From positions 60,197,245 through 60,261,244 of the forward strand of contig CM067322.1 of NCBI GenBank assembly GCA_034231615.1: 64,000 bases of DNA, in the 5' to 3' direction. This document shows positions 34,101-42,344 of this stretch, piece after piece (positions within the stretch are counted from its first letter, which is position 1; each line of letters begins with the position of its first letter). The stretch comes from Meghimatium bilineatum. Taxonomy: Eukaryota; Mollusca; Gastropoda; Stylommatophora; Philomycidae. Both the position numbers and the translations under genes were made by a program. The notes under the pieces are model-generated. The model was not told the origin of the DNA. It did no database searches and was given only the letters and a program-made list of their open reading frames with translations.

Positions 34101-37100
34101 TTGTTTCAAAAATTGCGACATAATTTAAGAGGGCATCCTTTGTTAGATATTCTTGATAGGCGTCATAATTGTCAAAAATGGTCGATGTATCTTATGCACA
34201 ATATTGTCTACATGCTGTCTTCATCAATCAATTATTCAAAGACATAATGACAGGTAAAGACAGTCTTATAGTGTGTTCATCAATAGTTGAACACCGATAT
34301 GTTTATTATCTCCCTAATTCCTAAGCTTATAGGCTTCGTATATTGCCTGAGTGGATTATTTCATAATCATGTTAAAGATGTATGATTAATTATTATTTAG
34401 ACTGAACGGATGTATCGCAGTAGTTGCTACGAACGTAATTTTTAAGATAGCAATGATTTGATTTTATGTGGAAAATAAATTTTACAGTAAATGTTAGTAT
34501 AGGCATTTGTTGTTACATGGATAAAAATGTATTTCGAATGTAATATTTTTCTTTCGTTGTAATGATATTAAATGCAAGGACATATAAAATTAACAGTTAA
34601 AGGTTTATGAAATTGTAGTATTATTTACATTCTTGTTAATTTAAAATAAACGTATACACACATTGTACAAACCATAGTCATAATCGTCCTAATGGGAACA
34701 TTGTAAGTACTAGTGTTAGCATTCTGAAATCTTTGACCAAAATATTTTCTGTATTCATGTTATAATGTGGAGAAATTAAAAAATTTCCGGCATTTAACAT
34801 TATCAGTCTAGACCTTACGTTTTACACCTCTTCTCTTTTACACCTTTTACTTTCCTCTGCATTTATTGTTTTAAAGAGAAATTCATTTCTGATCGAATGG
34901 ATAAATCACACACGCTTAATACGTTTAACGATTGTCAAGATGGTCTTTTGTCCAGCAACAGTATATATTATATATCTCATGCATGTCTTTACAATAATAG
35001 ATGTGTCACTTCGGCTGTGTTGTTTTCATATTTATTCACTATTATCTTGATGTTATTTATCTAAATCCGATGAATAGTAAACTTCGATAACTGTAGTTGG
35101 TTGAATGAAGCATATCGCATCTTTCTGCCAATATTCTTCTTCCATTTTCAATATATGGTCTTCACATTTTAAACAGAATGCTTTGTCAATGGCGGAGAGC
35201 ATAGTATATGCAATTTCTGAACATCATTAAGTTTGAAGGTTTTATTTTTCTTTGCCACTGCTTAACTTTAGCCCAAACAAATTCTGTTGGATTTAAATTT
35301 GAGTGGTACAGTGGTAACCTTAGACATCTATGTCCATGATCCTGTATAATTTTATCGATGTGGAAAGTCTTTGCTCTGTGTGCGTTCTTTACCAACAACA
35401 GTAACTTCGGTTTCAAGTGTATTTCAGTAAATGAAATATGCTTTTTCTTTAAAGATATATTTTTATCGCTTCCTTAGTGGATGAGGATGTAGGGATCTTA
35501 TTTTTACATGCAACAACATTCTGGTAGGAAGTGTTGTCCATAACCAGATAGTAGGGTCTATCTAATGATGGAAGTACATTTTTCTATAACCACTCTCTAA
35601 ATATATAATGCTTCAAATATATGCAAAATATGAAAAATGTACGCTTAGTAATTACGGAGATAATAGACAATATCAGTGTTCAACTATTGATTAAAGCAAT
35701 ATAGTATAATTTCCGTATGAAATAATATTTCTTTATTTCATGGATCCACTATAATTTACAACATTGATTTATTTCCTCCAACATATAATACAACAGTATA
35801 GCGAATGAAGAATAATAAAAAAAAATAAGACACACTTATATGATTTACCTTTAAACTTCTGGTGGTCTGTGACATCGAACTGAACAAACCTAATATTTTT
35901 TTCTGGGAAACGTTCCTTAAGTTCTTTGAAAGTGGCCGTTCCGACGGTAGAATCCACATCCCCAAAAAAAACCTTGACAAATTGGGAGAAAAAAATAGCA
36001 ATTATGCTTATGCATTATTAAAAATGTGCTACCACTATCATGAGTCTTGCTTCTAGAACCACGCTTTAACATACAATTTTTATAACAATAGTAACATTCA
36101 CACACTAATTATTTTTACTGCCACTACTAATTATTGCAAATAATAATTAATTTGAGCACAGTTGTCCTTCCTCAATCATTCACGGTTTATAGCTCTTCCA
36201 TTTTTTTTTTTTTTTTATTTTTTTTTTGCAATCCTGACGACGGCATTACAATGTCCATTTGATTCCTGCCAGTACAGCTCAGTTCAATTTTTTGGGTGCT
36301 GCTATGGGTAAAACATTTCGCTTGGTCGCATCTTCTTAAAACTCTTGCCGATCCTGAGCCAGTCTTCCTGCTTCTGTATTATGTTCAATCTATCTTTCTA
36401 TACGCTGTGTCCCTTGTTTGCCTTGCAGCGTCAGGGGTGGAAGAGTTCTCTGGAGATGGCCTTCTTGTGCGCTGTTTGTAAGCTTGTTCCTGTGGCTTCT
36501 TTGATTTATGTGATCCATCTTTTACATGGTCTGCCTCTGGCTTTATAGCCGTTATGTTCAATTAGTCTTCGATATCTTGCGTCGTCCATATTCTTCGTAG
36601 TTTTACCCCCTTTTTGCAGATTAAAATCATCCCTTCCATTATGGTCGTTTCTATTCTGTCAAACTGTTTGATATGAACAATATATTGTATTTTTATGAGG
36701 GGGTCTTGTTTAGTCTTTTTTTTAACTTTCAATTTCAGAATGTACATATTGTTGTACTTTTTGATCCATTGTGTTCTAAGAATTATTCCTTAACATTTTG
36801 TTTCAAATGTTGCAATTTGGTTTCTCACCTGATTGGGGATTGTTCGAGATTCACATCCATAAATTGCAACTGGCAGTAGGCAGGCTCTAAAAAAATTAGC
36901 TTACTATTTTGTTGCATCACAGCCAAATGTTTTTCATTTGTATCAGTTTATTTGACGCAGCGTCTAACCTACGTCTGACTTCTTAATAGCAATCTCCGCT
37001 GCTTATAATAGAACCAGGGTATTTGAAAGCGTTCATTCGTTCTAGTTCGCTGTTATTAGTCGTGATTAGGAACATATTCGTGGTTTCATCGCTTAAAAGA

Positions 37101-39070
37101 ACCCGGTTTGAATAAAAGTCCCGCGTTCTGTAACTATGTATTTAATTTAGTATGATCAGCAGCGGCAGAGCTCACTTTCAGATCTAGAAATCTTGATAGA
37201 ACCTTTAACTTACACATATTTTCATCATTTTAACTAAGAATCTGCTTGGAGTAGAAATCCGGATGTCATCGCAGCATTTCCCAGCTTAGGAGAGAACCTG
37301 CTTGGAGTTACGCTCCACTCATTGTTCTGTCCTTATTAATAGAATCTGCTTGAAGTAAAACATCTTCTACTTTAATAGATTTGTCATCCTGGTGGAACCT
37401 TACTGGAGAGTACTACCCACTACCACTGTCAATTTTGTGCAGCTTGGTTAAACCTTCTTACAGTACAATTCCGCCTACTCCAGTAAATGTATGCAGTTTA
37501 GTTGAACCTGCTTTCAGTAAAACGTACTCTCTTCCCCGATCAGATTTCCTGCATTTAGTTGAGCCCGCTTGGCGTATAGCTCTAGGAACCATGTTTCCTA
37601 TCCCAGACAGCAGATCTTTTTGTTGTAGTAAACACTGTTGTGAATAAAACTATATCCCCGTGAATTTGTCGAGTTTAGTTTCGAGTCTGCAGGTAGTAAC
37701 ATTTTCACAAGCAAAACTCGGAATGTTATTAATCTCTTCAAGTTAGAGAAACGTGATATGATCATTTAAAAACTCTATCATGATATAATACAATCAAGGT
37801 CAACTCCTTGAAGTGGAGATGGGGCTTAGTCCAGCGAACAGAGACTGAAAAATAAGATTGGTCGGGCCAACCCAATATCGAGCAGGACCACAGTCCTGCC
37901 CAAGCAAACACATGTGCTAAAGTCAGACATACCAAAATACCAGGCTAGAGGCACACCAGCATCCAGGTATCATGCAACCCGAATAGTTGACATGTCTGCA
38001 CGATAAAAATAAATAGAATAGAATAATAAAACCCATGACCTGTCATAAGTAGGTGTGTCACATTGAGATATTTGATGCGGGAAGATCTTCATTCATCTCT
38101 ATCCTCTACCATACTGATGTGTTTTACAACTTGACACCCTGCCCAGTACTTAATATTATTATACCAATACTTCTTCTTCTTCTGCGTTCGCTCTCATATA
38201 ACCACAACGAATATTTCGTGTGATTTCCGCCGGGGAGCGTGAAGTACGTTGTGCTGCAAGTTCCACAGTAGAACTGTGATTATTTGCACCCAGGTTGGCC
38301 ACTTGTGGTCAGGACTTCCGAGGTCCAGCACATCCGTTTTCGTCTTTCCTTTATTTCGGGTTTGGTCCCTATACCAGCACTTAATATAATATTATTATCC
38401 CAGTACTTACTATTATATATCACAACTACCGTGATATCAGTATCGCAAAATCACAATTAATCAACAACAAAAAACGACTGAAAAGACATAGAGAATTGTC
38501 TTCATTGTACACTCGAGCACCCTTTATGTACTCCGCTCCTATGAACGAATCCGCGCGCTGTCAGCCGAGATTATCCCTCATATGAGATCAATTCCTACTT
38601 CAAGCGAAAATTCCAAGAGATCTAAAAAAACAAAAAAAAACATCCATTTTATAAATAATTCATCTCCAGCCCACAGCCTCTTGAGCACAAAAAAAAACGG
38701 TTTAACCACTACGCCAGTGAGATAATTAATAAATTATAGATCTTGCTACTACTTATTACTACATTGTTGTCAACTACACTGTAACTTATCGCAGCAGAAC
38801 TGTATACTTGAAGCAACCCATTCTGGTCTCTGGACAACGAACTACTGACAAACATGAGTTTGAGAATGAAAGCAGAATAAGAAGAAGCAACTTAACTGCA
38901 ACTCTAATCCTTATGTTCCAGACTCTTCTGACAATCATTACGTTTTCACTTCCTACAACTTCTCAAATATAACTCACCTTGGCTCCCTGCTCAAGTACAG
39001 CCTCGGCATATGCCTTTCCCAAACCTTGAGCGGCACCAGTGATGAATATAACTTTTCCTGACAGATCCAT
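23321..39070 (-). CDS. HPGD-like: 15-hydroxyprostaglandin dehydrogenase-like SDR, gene A (complete)
   Basis: Gene-level entry. Seven exons (39070-38978, 35972-35849, 33015-32909, 31707-31611, 28425-28349, 25695-25550, 23441-23321) join in phase to 765 bases, 254 residues plus stop; every junction has AG and GT. The product is a classical short-chain dehydrogenase. TGAAQGLG lies at 11-18 (dinucleotide binding), Asp36 favours NAD over NADP, Asp64-Val65 contact adenine, NNAG lies at 90-93, and Ser138, Tyr151 and Lys155 are the catalytic triad. These positions coincide with vertebrate HPGD, which oxidises the 15-hydroxyl of prostaglandins in the cytosol. The invertebrate substrate is not known from sequence. 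At 254 residues it is slightly shorter than the 266-residue vertebrate enzyme, at the C-terminus. Introns (1.2-3.2 kb) hold transposons. Confidence 0.92.
23560..25520 (+). pseudogene. Decayed LINE in intron 6 of gene A (antisense)
   Basis: The plus strand shows, in broken frames, a linker, then KCGKAAGSDSITTDIIKTLH, YSKAFDRVQHEKLIKCLQKI, GIIQGCILSYL, RYAGDTVLLAESEHELQRLI, YDSETWTLNKQFEDRIDSFE and GKRARGRQRYNWESNITRWT. The RT palm between the YGTISL strand and YSKAFD is deleted (about 80 residues). The catalytic YADD reads YAGD, so it cannot polymerise. It is the RTE-like or endonuclease/reverse transcriptase type. Its stop codon is only about 29 bases from the splice donor of exon 6. Confidence 0.88.
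25550..25695 (-). CDS. HPGD-like: Gene A exon 6
   Basis: 146 bp, acceptor TTTACAG, donor GTAAGT. Encodes QQPNVEELGVEYGILCPDAA, ATDLILKMDNDKVNYLDQVH and KRIDDATL plus two bases of Ser215. It includes the CPDAAATDL segment, at the position of the CPG/PG motif that follows the active site in this family. Confidence 0.94.
25696..26214. other. Intron 5 of gene A, left part
   Basis: No recognised element. Contains a T-run near 25818 and a C-run near 26164. Confidence 0.4.
26215..26280 (+). repeat. About 60-bp repeat, single outlying unit
   Basis: CTGGAGAAACTACACCATTG and GAAAATTAGTCT are shared with the tandem units at 26880-27075. An inserted repeat block separates them. Confidence 0.65.
26298..26418 (+). 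repeat. 120-bp dispersed repeat, copy 1
   Basis: Closely matches 39394-39514, sharing CATGCAACAGAAA, CTTAGTGGATGACATGCC-like and GAAGCTTCATGGCAC. No coding potential seen. Confidence 0.75.
26880..27075 (+). repeat. About 60-bp tandem repeat, three units
   Basis: Each unit carries ACACTGCTGAAAATTAGTCT, TCTGTCTATAAA and CTGGAGAAACTACACCATTG. Moderately diverged. Confidence 0.8.
27076..28348. other. Intron 5 of gene A, right part
   Basis: No supportable gene or named repeat. Short plus-strand frames at 27484-27789 and 27955-28218 have no recognised domain and no splice context. Confidence 0.4.
28349..28425 (-). CDS. HPGD-like: Gene A exon 5 (catalytic YxxxK)
   Basis: 77 bp, acceptor TTTCAG, donor GTGAGT. 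The first two bases complete Gly141, then IEDYYFVPSYCGTKHAVRSF and TSSLA. Tyr151 and Lys155 lie in YCGTK. Confidence 0.94.
28760..28790 (+). repeat. Possible lone transposon end
   Basis: CTATAGTTCGTTCAGAA is two bases short of a perfect match to the inverted-repeat end of the transposon at 55839-58214 (CTATAGTCCGTTCAGAA). No inverted partner was found nearby. Confidence 0.35.
28870..29075 (+). repeat. About 60-bp tandem repeat, four units
   Basis: Units carry TGTATGCACTCTACTAACCT, CTACAGGCAGTCTTGA and TTACAAACT. Diverged. Confidence 0.75.
29560..30500 (+). pseudogene. LINE reverse transcriptase 3' half, decayed
   Basis: The plus strand in broken frames shows GGAIQVCTLSPFFLNIYAANI (like RQGCTLSPxLFNIYAE), YADGTVLLTSNEKDLN (YADD degraded to YADG), KTMTTDKVKTSARINIDN, CGCETWTINKITVKRIEAFE, MKCYRRIIRISWTERQTNK and RSRPRRRRIKGIQECMHML, ending KEYVT. 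It lies in intron 4 of gene A, antisense to it. Confidence 0.85.
30783..31022 (-). repeat. tRNA-derived SINE
   Basis: Read on the minus strand it begins GGAGACGCGTTAGCGCAGTG and continues GTTAGATCACTGG, an A-box-like tRNA head; ATGGATTAATTCCCC follows at the B-box place. A body with GGGAAGTAAAGACTGCGAGG and a short palindromic end (GATCTCACATTTC) follows. Pol III boxes are inferred by similarity. Confidence 0.65.
31075..31103. repeat. CT microsatellite
   Basis: About 13 uninterrupted CT units. Confidence 0.95.
31228..31370. repeat. 41-base inverted repeat (hairpin-forming)
   Basis: 31228-31268 and 31330-31370 are reverse complements over 41 positions with about four mismatches, around a 61-base loop. 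Each arm carries GGACATAAT followed by GACGTTTCGAAC. A related CATTTCGACCAAAAGGCC motif lies near 48210. Possibly a foldback/MITE or a terminal piece of another element. Confidence 0.7.
31371..31610. other. Intron 4 of gene A, end next to exon 4
   Basis: No element recognised apart from a stretch near 31510 (CTCTGGAGAAACGTTATCAT) resembling the 60-bp units at 26880-27075. Confidence 0.4.
31611..31707 (-). CDS. HPGD-like: Gene A exon 4 (active-site serine)
   Basis: 97 bp, acceptor TGGCAG, donor GTAATT. Encodes TALIFGTKLATEHMRKDKGG, RGGRIINISSVA plus one base. Ser138 is the second serine of ISS. Confidence 0.95.
31708..32908. other. Intron 3 of gene A
   Basis: Mostly unremarkable AT-rich sequence. 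32560-32610 (GGAAAAAATACGTCACATGA) resembles the end of a LINE 3' region at 7688-7720 and may be a small remnant; a short TA run lies at 32321. Confidence 0.45.
32909..33015 (-). CDS. HPGD-like: Gene A exon 3 (NNAG motif)
   Basis: 107 bp, acceptor CATCCAG, donor GTAATG. Completes Asp73, then AFDLAVSTFGHVDVLVNNAG and IMNEAKWELQILINY. Asn90-Asn91-Ala-Gly is the conserved structural/catalytic Asn motif. Confidence 0.94.
33048..33161 (+). repeat. 57-bp tandem duplication
   Basis: TACTCATTTTACTTGGTCTT occurs at 33056 and 33113 with about 57-base spacing. The copies are nearly identical. Confidence 0.9.
33162..34280. other. Intron 2 of gene A, left part
   Basis: No element recognised. Contains a G-run (33326-33336) and a C-run near 33425. 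Confidence 0.4.
34281..35689 (-). mobile_element. Internally deleted Tc1/mariner-type DNA transposon
   Basis: Imperfect inverted repeats at both ends: CAATAGTTGAACAC...TTATTATCTCC...TAATT at 34281-34319, and its complement at 35650-35689. Between them lies a partial transposase on the minus strand (35050-35600). About 1.4 kb compared with 2.4 kb for the related element at 55839-58214. The N-terminal part of the transposase is missing, so the copy is non-autonomous. The exact ends and the TA duplication are not certain. It lies in intron 2 of gene A. Confidence 0.75.
35050..35600 (-). pseudogene. Transposase C-terminal half (DDE, IS630/Tc1/mariner type)
   Basis: The minus strand reads LPSLDRPYYLVMDNTSYQNV, PTSSSTKEAIKIYL, a stop, FTEIHLKPKLLLLVKNAHRA, KTFHIDKIIQDHGHRCLRLP and LYHSNLNPTEFVWAKVK. 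It aligns throughout with the transposase at 56448-57726. The second catalytic Asp (MDN) and the NPTEFVW glutamate are kept, but stops and truncation make it inactive. Confidence 0.85.
35849..35972 (-). CDS. HPGD-like: Gene A exon 2 (NAD-specific Asp36)
   Basis: 124 bp, acceptor GTCAAG, donor GTAAAT. Encodes VFFGDVDSTVGTATFKELKE, RFPEKNIRFVQFDVTDHQKF and K plus one base. Asp36 at the end of the second strand is the residue that selects NAD; Asp64-Val65 follow in FDVTD. Confidence 0.92.
36290..37140 (-). pseudogene. LINE reverse transcriptase C-terminal fragment, decayed
   Basis: The minus strand in broken frames shows NNSELERMNAFKYPGSIISS, AIYGCESRTIPNQ, MKKY-like thumb residues, QYIVHIKQFDRIETTIMEGM, and GRPCKRWIT near the end. 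Typical post-catalytic region of an endonuclease/reverse transcriptase LINE. The lower end shares sequence with 52970-53020 (GTCAGG...GGAGAGTTCTCTGGAGAT). In intron 1 of gene A, same strand. Confidence 0.7.
37180..37695 (+). repeat. Decayed minisatellite, about 60-bp units
   Basis: Diverged units recur around GAACCTGCTTGGAGT and TGCAGTTTAGTTGAACCTGC with following CTACTC-like blocks. Period about 55-65 bases. Confidence 0.6.
37795..38015 (+). repeat. Copy of the I-like LINE 5' leader only
   Basis: Matches 1045-1235 of the intact LINE: GATGGGGCTTAGTCCAGC, GGTCGGGC, GAGCAGGACCACAGTCCTGC, then GACATGTCTGCA and ATAAATAG at the place of codons 10-17. It then stops and runs into AATAGAATAATAAAA. 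Carrying the 5' end without the 3' end is unusual for a LINE copy. Confidence 0.7.
38173..38370 (-). repeat. R3 3' end fragment with imperfect target duplication
   Basis: Begins TTCTTCTTCTGCGTTCGCTC (tail on minus) and shares GTGATTTCCGCCGGGGAGCG with 40985-41060. ATACCAATACTT (38161-38172) and ATACCAGCACTT (38371-38382) flank it, 10 of 12 identical. Confidence 0.65.
38790..38890 (+). repeat. SINE-A 3' end fragment
   Basis: ACCCATTCTGGTCTCTGGAC, then GAGTTTGAGAATGAAAGCAG and AATAAGAAGAAG, matching the end of SINE-A. Confidence 0.6.
38978..39070 (-). CDS. HPGD-like: Gene A exon 1 (start and Rossmann motif)
   Basis: 93 bp starting ATG at 39070-39068; donor GTGAGT. Encodes MDLSGKVIFITGAAQGLGKA, YAEAVLEQGAK. 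Starting here puts every family motif at the same number as in vertebrate HPGD, which supports this start. A TATATA-containing segment lies about 45-60 bases upstream (39119-39128), a possible but weak promoter element. Confidence 0.94.
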
Positions 39071-39282
39071 GACTTGTGACAATAGAACGAGGTAATAGCT
39101 ACTCCCTTAGATTAGTCAATATATAATGTTATACATGCAGTAACAGACGTGACAAAACAAAACATGATGTCAAAACATGTCGCTTTGTAACAATGACATT
39201 ATATATTTACTGTAATTGTAAATCTTGATTCTCAAACTGTTATTTATTTTATTTTTTTGGGTGCTGGATTCTTATAACATGA

Positions 39283-39395
39283 TGATTCTTCATGATGATG
39301 ATTATGATAGTAATGATGATGATTATGATCTTAATGATGATGATTATGATCTTAATGATGATGATTATGATAGTAATGATGATGATGATGATGGT
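39283..39395. repeat. GAT-rich microsatellite
   Basis: GATGATGATTATGAT units. The Asp-rich reading frame through it is not a gene. Confidence 0.9.
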
Positions 39396-39514
39396 CTCAC
39401 CAATGGCTCACTAGACAAACCAACCATGCAACAGAAACCTTAGTAGATGACATGCCTTTATATTGATGTTATCTTCTTATAGAAGCTTCATGGCACGTCA
39501 TCTATACAATCTCA
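39394..39514 (+). repeat. 120-bp dispersed repeat, copy 2
   Basis: Matches 26298-26418 closely; see shared blocks CATGCAACAGAAA and GAAGCTTCATGGCAC. Confidence 0.75.
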
Positions 39515-39847
39515 TAGTCGTAACCTTCGATAACAGTTACCATGTTGTTCCGACGTTGTGGTTGAACTAGTTACGGGCACGACGCGGGTGGACGGAACAA
39601 CAAAGAAACCTGTCGCAAGGGCCAGAGTTGTGCCTTGATGTCGACGTCTGTTTCGGCGGCATTAGACTCGGGACACCATTGAGTTGGATGGCTGCTGGAA
39701 CAGAGGGCGGAGCACTTATGGGAATGTCCCACGTGCTGTGAGGCCAGTTTTCTAATCAAGAATCAAGAATCATGATGATGATAATCTTATCACGATTATG
39801 ATGGTCTTCAGGATGATGATGATGATGATGATTGTAATGAATTGCAG
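39515..39847. other. Nothing recognised
   Basis: Moderately GC-rich spacer; GAT-rich again at 39765-39835. Confidence 0.4.
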
Positions 39848-40412
39848 AAGATAGGCATGATTAGTCCAACAATGAGAACATAGGCATGATTAGTCCAACA
39901 ATGAGAACATAGGCATGATTAGTCCAACAATGAGAACATATGCATGATTAGTCCACCAATGAGAACATATGCATGATTAGTCCAACAATGAGAACATATG
40001 CATGATTAGTCCAACAATGAGAACATATGCATGATTAGTCCAACAATGAGAACATATGCATGATTAGTCCACCAATGAGAACATATGCATGATTAGTCCA
40101 CCAATGAGAACATATGCATGATTAGTCCAACAATGATAACATATGCAGGATTAGTCCAACAATGAGAACATATGCATGATTAGTTCAACAATGAGAACAT
40201 ATGCATGATTAGTCCAACAATGAGAACATATGCATGATTAGTCCAACAATGAGAACATATGCATGATTAGTCCAACAATGAGAACATATGCATGATTAGT
40301 CCACCAATGAGAACATATGCATGATTAGTCCAACAATGAGAACATATGCATGATTAGTCCAACAATGAGAACATATGCAGGATTAGTCCACCAATGAGAA
40401 CATATGCACAGA
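39848..40412 (+). repeat. 29-bp minisatellite, about 19 units
   Basis: Units GAACATATGCATGATTAGTC plus CAACAATGA repeat head-to-tail with a strict 29-base period and very few variants (AACAAT/ACCAAT, CATAGGC in the first units, CAGGAT in two). There are no spacers. The low divergence points to recent expansion. Confidence 0.97.
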
Positions 40413-40984
40413 AATAAACAGACACCGATAAAGAAGAAACGGTCATGGAAACCGTGACAGAGACCATCGCCAATAGATGATATGTTGGCTAATTCTAAAA
40501 AAGTCTTCTAAAAATGACTCGTTTTACTTTGGTCATTATGATTATACTTTGTGCCGACAGCCAACGAAAATTGCGAGAAATGTTTTTAAAAAGTCATTTT
40601 AGAAGACTATTTTTCAATTAGACGACAGGTCTTCTATTGTCGACTGTCATGGATAAGATATACATTGAGATGAACATTGGAAAGCATTGGAAAGGCAAGC
40701 TTTGTTATGGAGACAACAGAGAGAGAAAAAGATGAATATAATTAGTGCTTAGACTTTGTTTATTTGTTCATTTCAACTGCAAGAAAATACGAACAATATG
40801 ACTCTTATATCCTTTTGTGCAATAGGAGAAGTTTCTCCAGAGTTTTATTTTATACCCTATAAGAAACCAGCGCCCATTTGTGTACAATATTTTGAGAAAT
40901 CGTCTCCTACTCAAACGGGGCAATAAAATGCGTAGAATAAAGAATTAAATAAGATACACAGGGATGGGAAAGAAGCGGAAATGT
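40413..40984. other. Nothing recognised
   Basis: AT-rich spacer. AAAAAGTCTTCTAAAAATGAC (40498-40518) is partly inverted at 40590-40612, a weak hairpin of unknown meaning. Confidence 0.4.
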
Positions 40985-41690
40985 TTGTTTGTTTGTTTTG
41001 CGTTCGCTCCATTGTAACCATCACGGATATCCGTGCGATTTCCGCCGGGAGCGTGATTACGTTGTGCCACCGTTATGCGCCTTGTAGGCCTAGCACATCC
41101 GATTTCGGCATGCTTGACAATTCGGGTGGGCTACCCTTAGCCTGTGACAGCCTCTATATCTGTCTCCAGGCACGCGTAGTGGCGACTCTTCGTCCAGACG
41201 ATTTTTGCTCTCGTCTGACTCGCACGAGGTGTTCCACTGTCTATGAACTTGCCTCGTGTAATTGGACGTGCTGTGCCTGTGCCCATTTGGTACTGAACCG
41301 TTTCTCATCCGTGAGCCTGGTTCCTTAAGGTGAGTTGGACCCTGGCTCTTTCGCCCTCTTAGCCGAGGTGTCATTCACCGACATCGTGTACCCTTTTCCA
41401 AGTTCGAGTCTCACACCACGCGTTTGAGAGCAAGGCGTTCTCGAGCTGAGCGTCCTTGTCCCAATAGCGCCTGAGCCCATCAGGTACTGAACCCTTTCTC
41501 TCTTCAAGTGTATTTTGCGGTGTAGGAAAACCTGACAGTAGAGTTAGGCCAGGACTACCATCGTTGTCCATTTCTTGCCTAAGCCCATCGGGTACAGAAC
41601 CCTTTCTCTTCGCGAGCATATTTCCGGTTTAGGAAGGCTCGACATTAGAGTTGGATTAGGTCTTCTTGCTTTACCAAACGCCAATGAATT
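40985..41690 (-). repeat. R3 dispersed repeat, long copy with internal repeats
   Basis: Shares blocks with 8250-8770 and, at its 3' end, with 38173-38370. It is GC-richer than its surroundings. Inside are two to three units of about 115 bases around AGCCCATCAGGTACTGAACC (41275, 41475, 41581). Short minus frames such as EERKGSVPDGLRRYWD repeat with them. No known protein is recognised, so this may be a non-autonomous element or an unknown LINE leader. Confidence 0.65.
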
Positions 41691-42340
41691 GGTCTGGGTC
41701 TCTGCCTGTAAGGAACACAGGTAACTAGAAGCTCGTCTCGAGCTGACGGAGCTTGTAGTTCCCCTTTCCTAGGGACTTTTCACTTTCTATTTGCAGTTCG
41801 CGCTGCCCTCTAGCGCTGTTCTGCCCTTTCATTGTTTCATTGTACTCGGTATGAAATCTATTTGCCTCTCGCCGTGCATCCACATTTACGTGCATTTTAC
41901 ATTGGCCGCCCGTCCAATGTTCGGACTAGACTGACTAGCTTCACTGTATGTCGACATTGTAGCTATATGTGGTGATGCTGGTGGTGTCCGAGATATTGTC
42001 TGTCTCTTGTGCAGGCAAATTTCTTTCCATCTGCTACCTCCACATTCTCGGACACGATCCCCAAATGATTTGGCCAGAATCAGCTCGAGCTGCTGTATTT
42101 CTGTTTCCAGGGTGTACCGCGTGGAGGTACATTTGGGATCTTGGTTATCTGCTAACCCTGGGTCCGCCTAGAGCAATGCGTTCCCTTTGCACACCAGAAG
42201 CGGAAATAACTGGGTCATGGCTAAAGACAGTTCAGGGAGATCTACATAAACTACGATAGCAATTAAGGGGGTGGCCCCGCTCTGAGAAATATTAACAGCT
42301 GTTGACAAGGGCAAAAGGGTTGGCAATGGTTGACGTGAAC
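41691..42340. other. GC-richer stretch, origin unknown
   Basis: May be the 5' continuation of R3. No coding region supported on either strand. Confidence 0.4.
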
Positions 42341-42344
42341 AATA

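Noticed and set aside
39225..39443. Asp-rich small protein
   Set aside because: Produced by GAT trinucleotide repeats; no splice sites or conserved ends.
39848..40412. CRISPR-like array of 29-bp repeats
   Set aside because: The repeats are head-to-tail with no spacers, in a eukaryotic genome.
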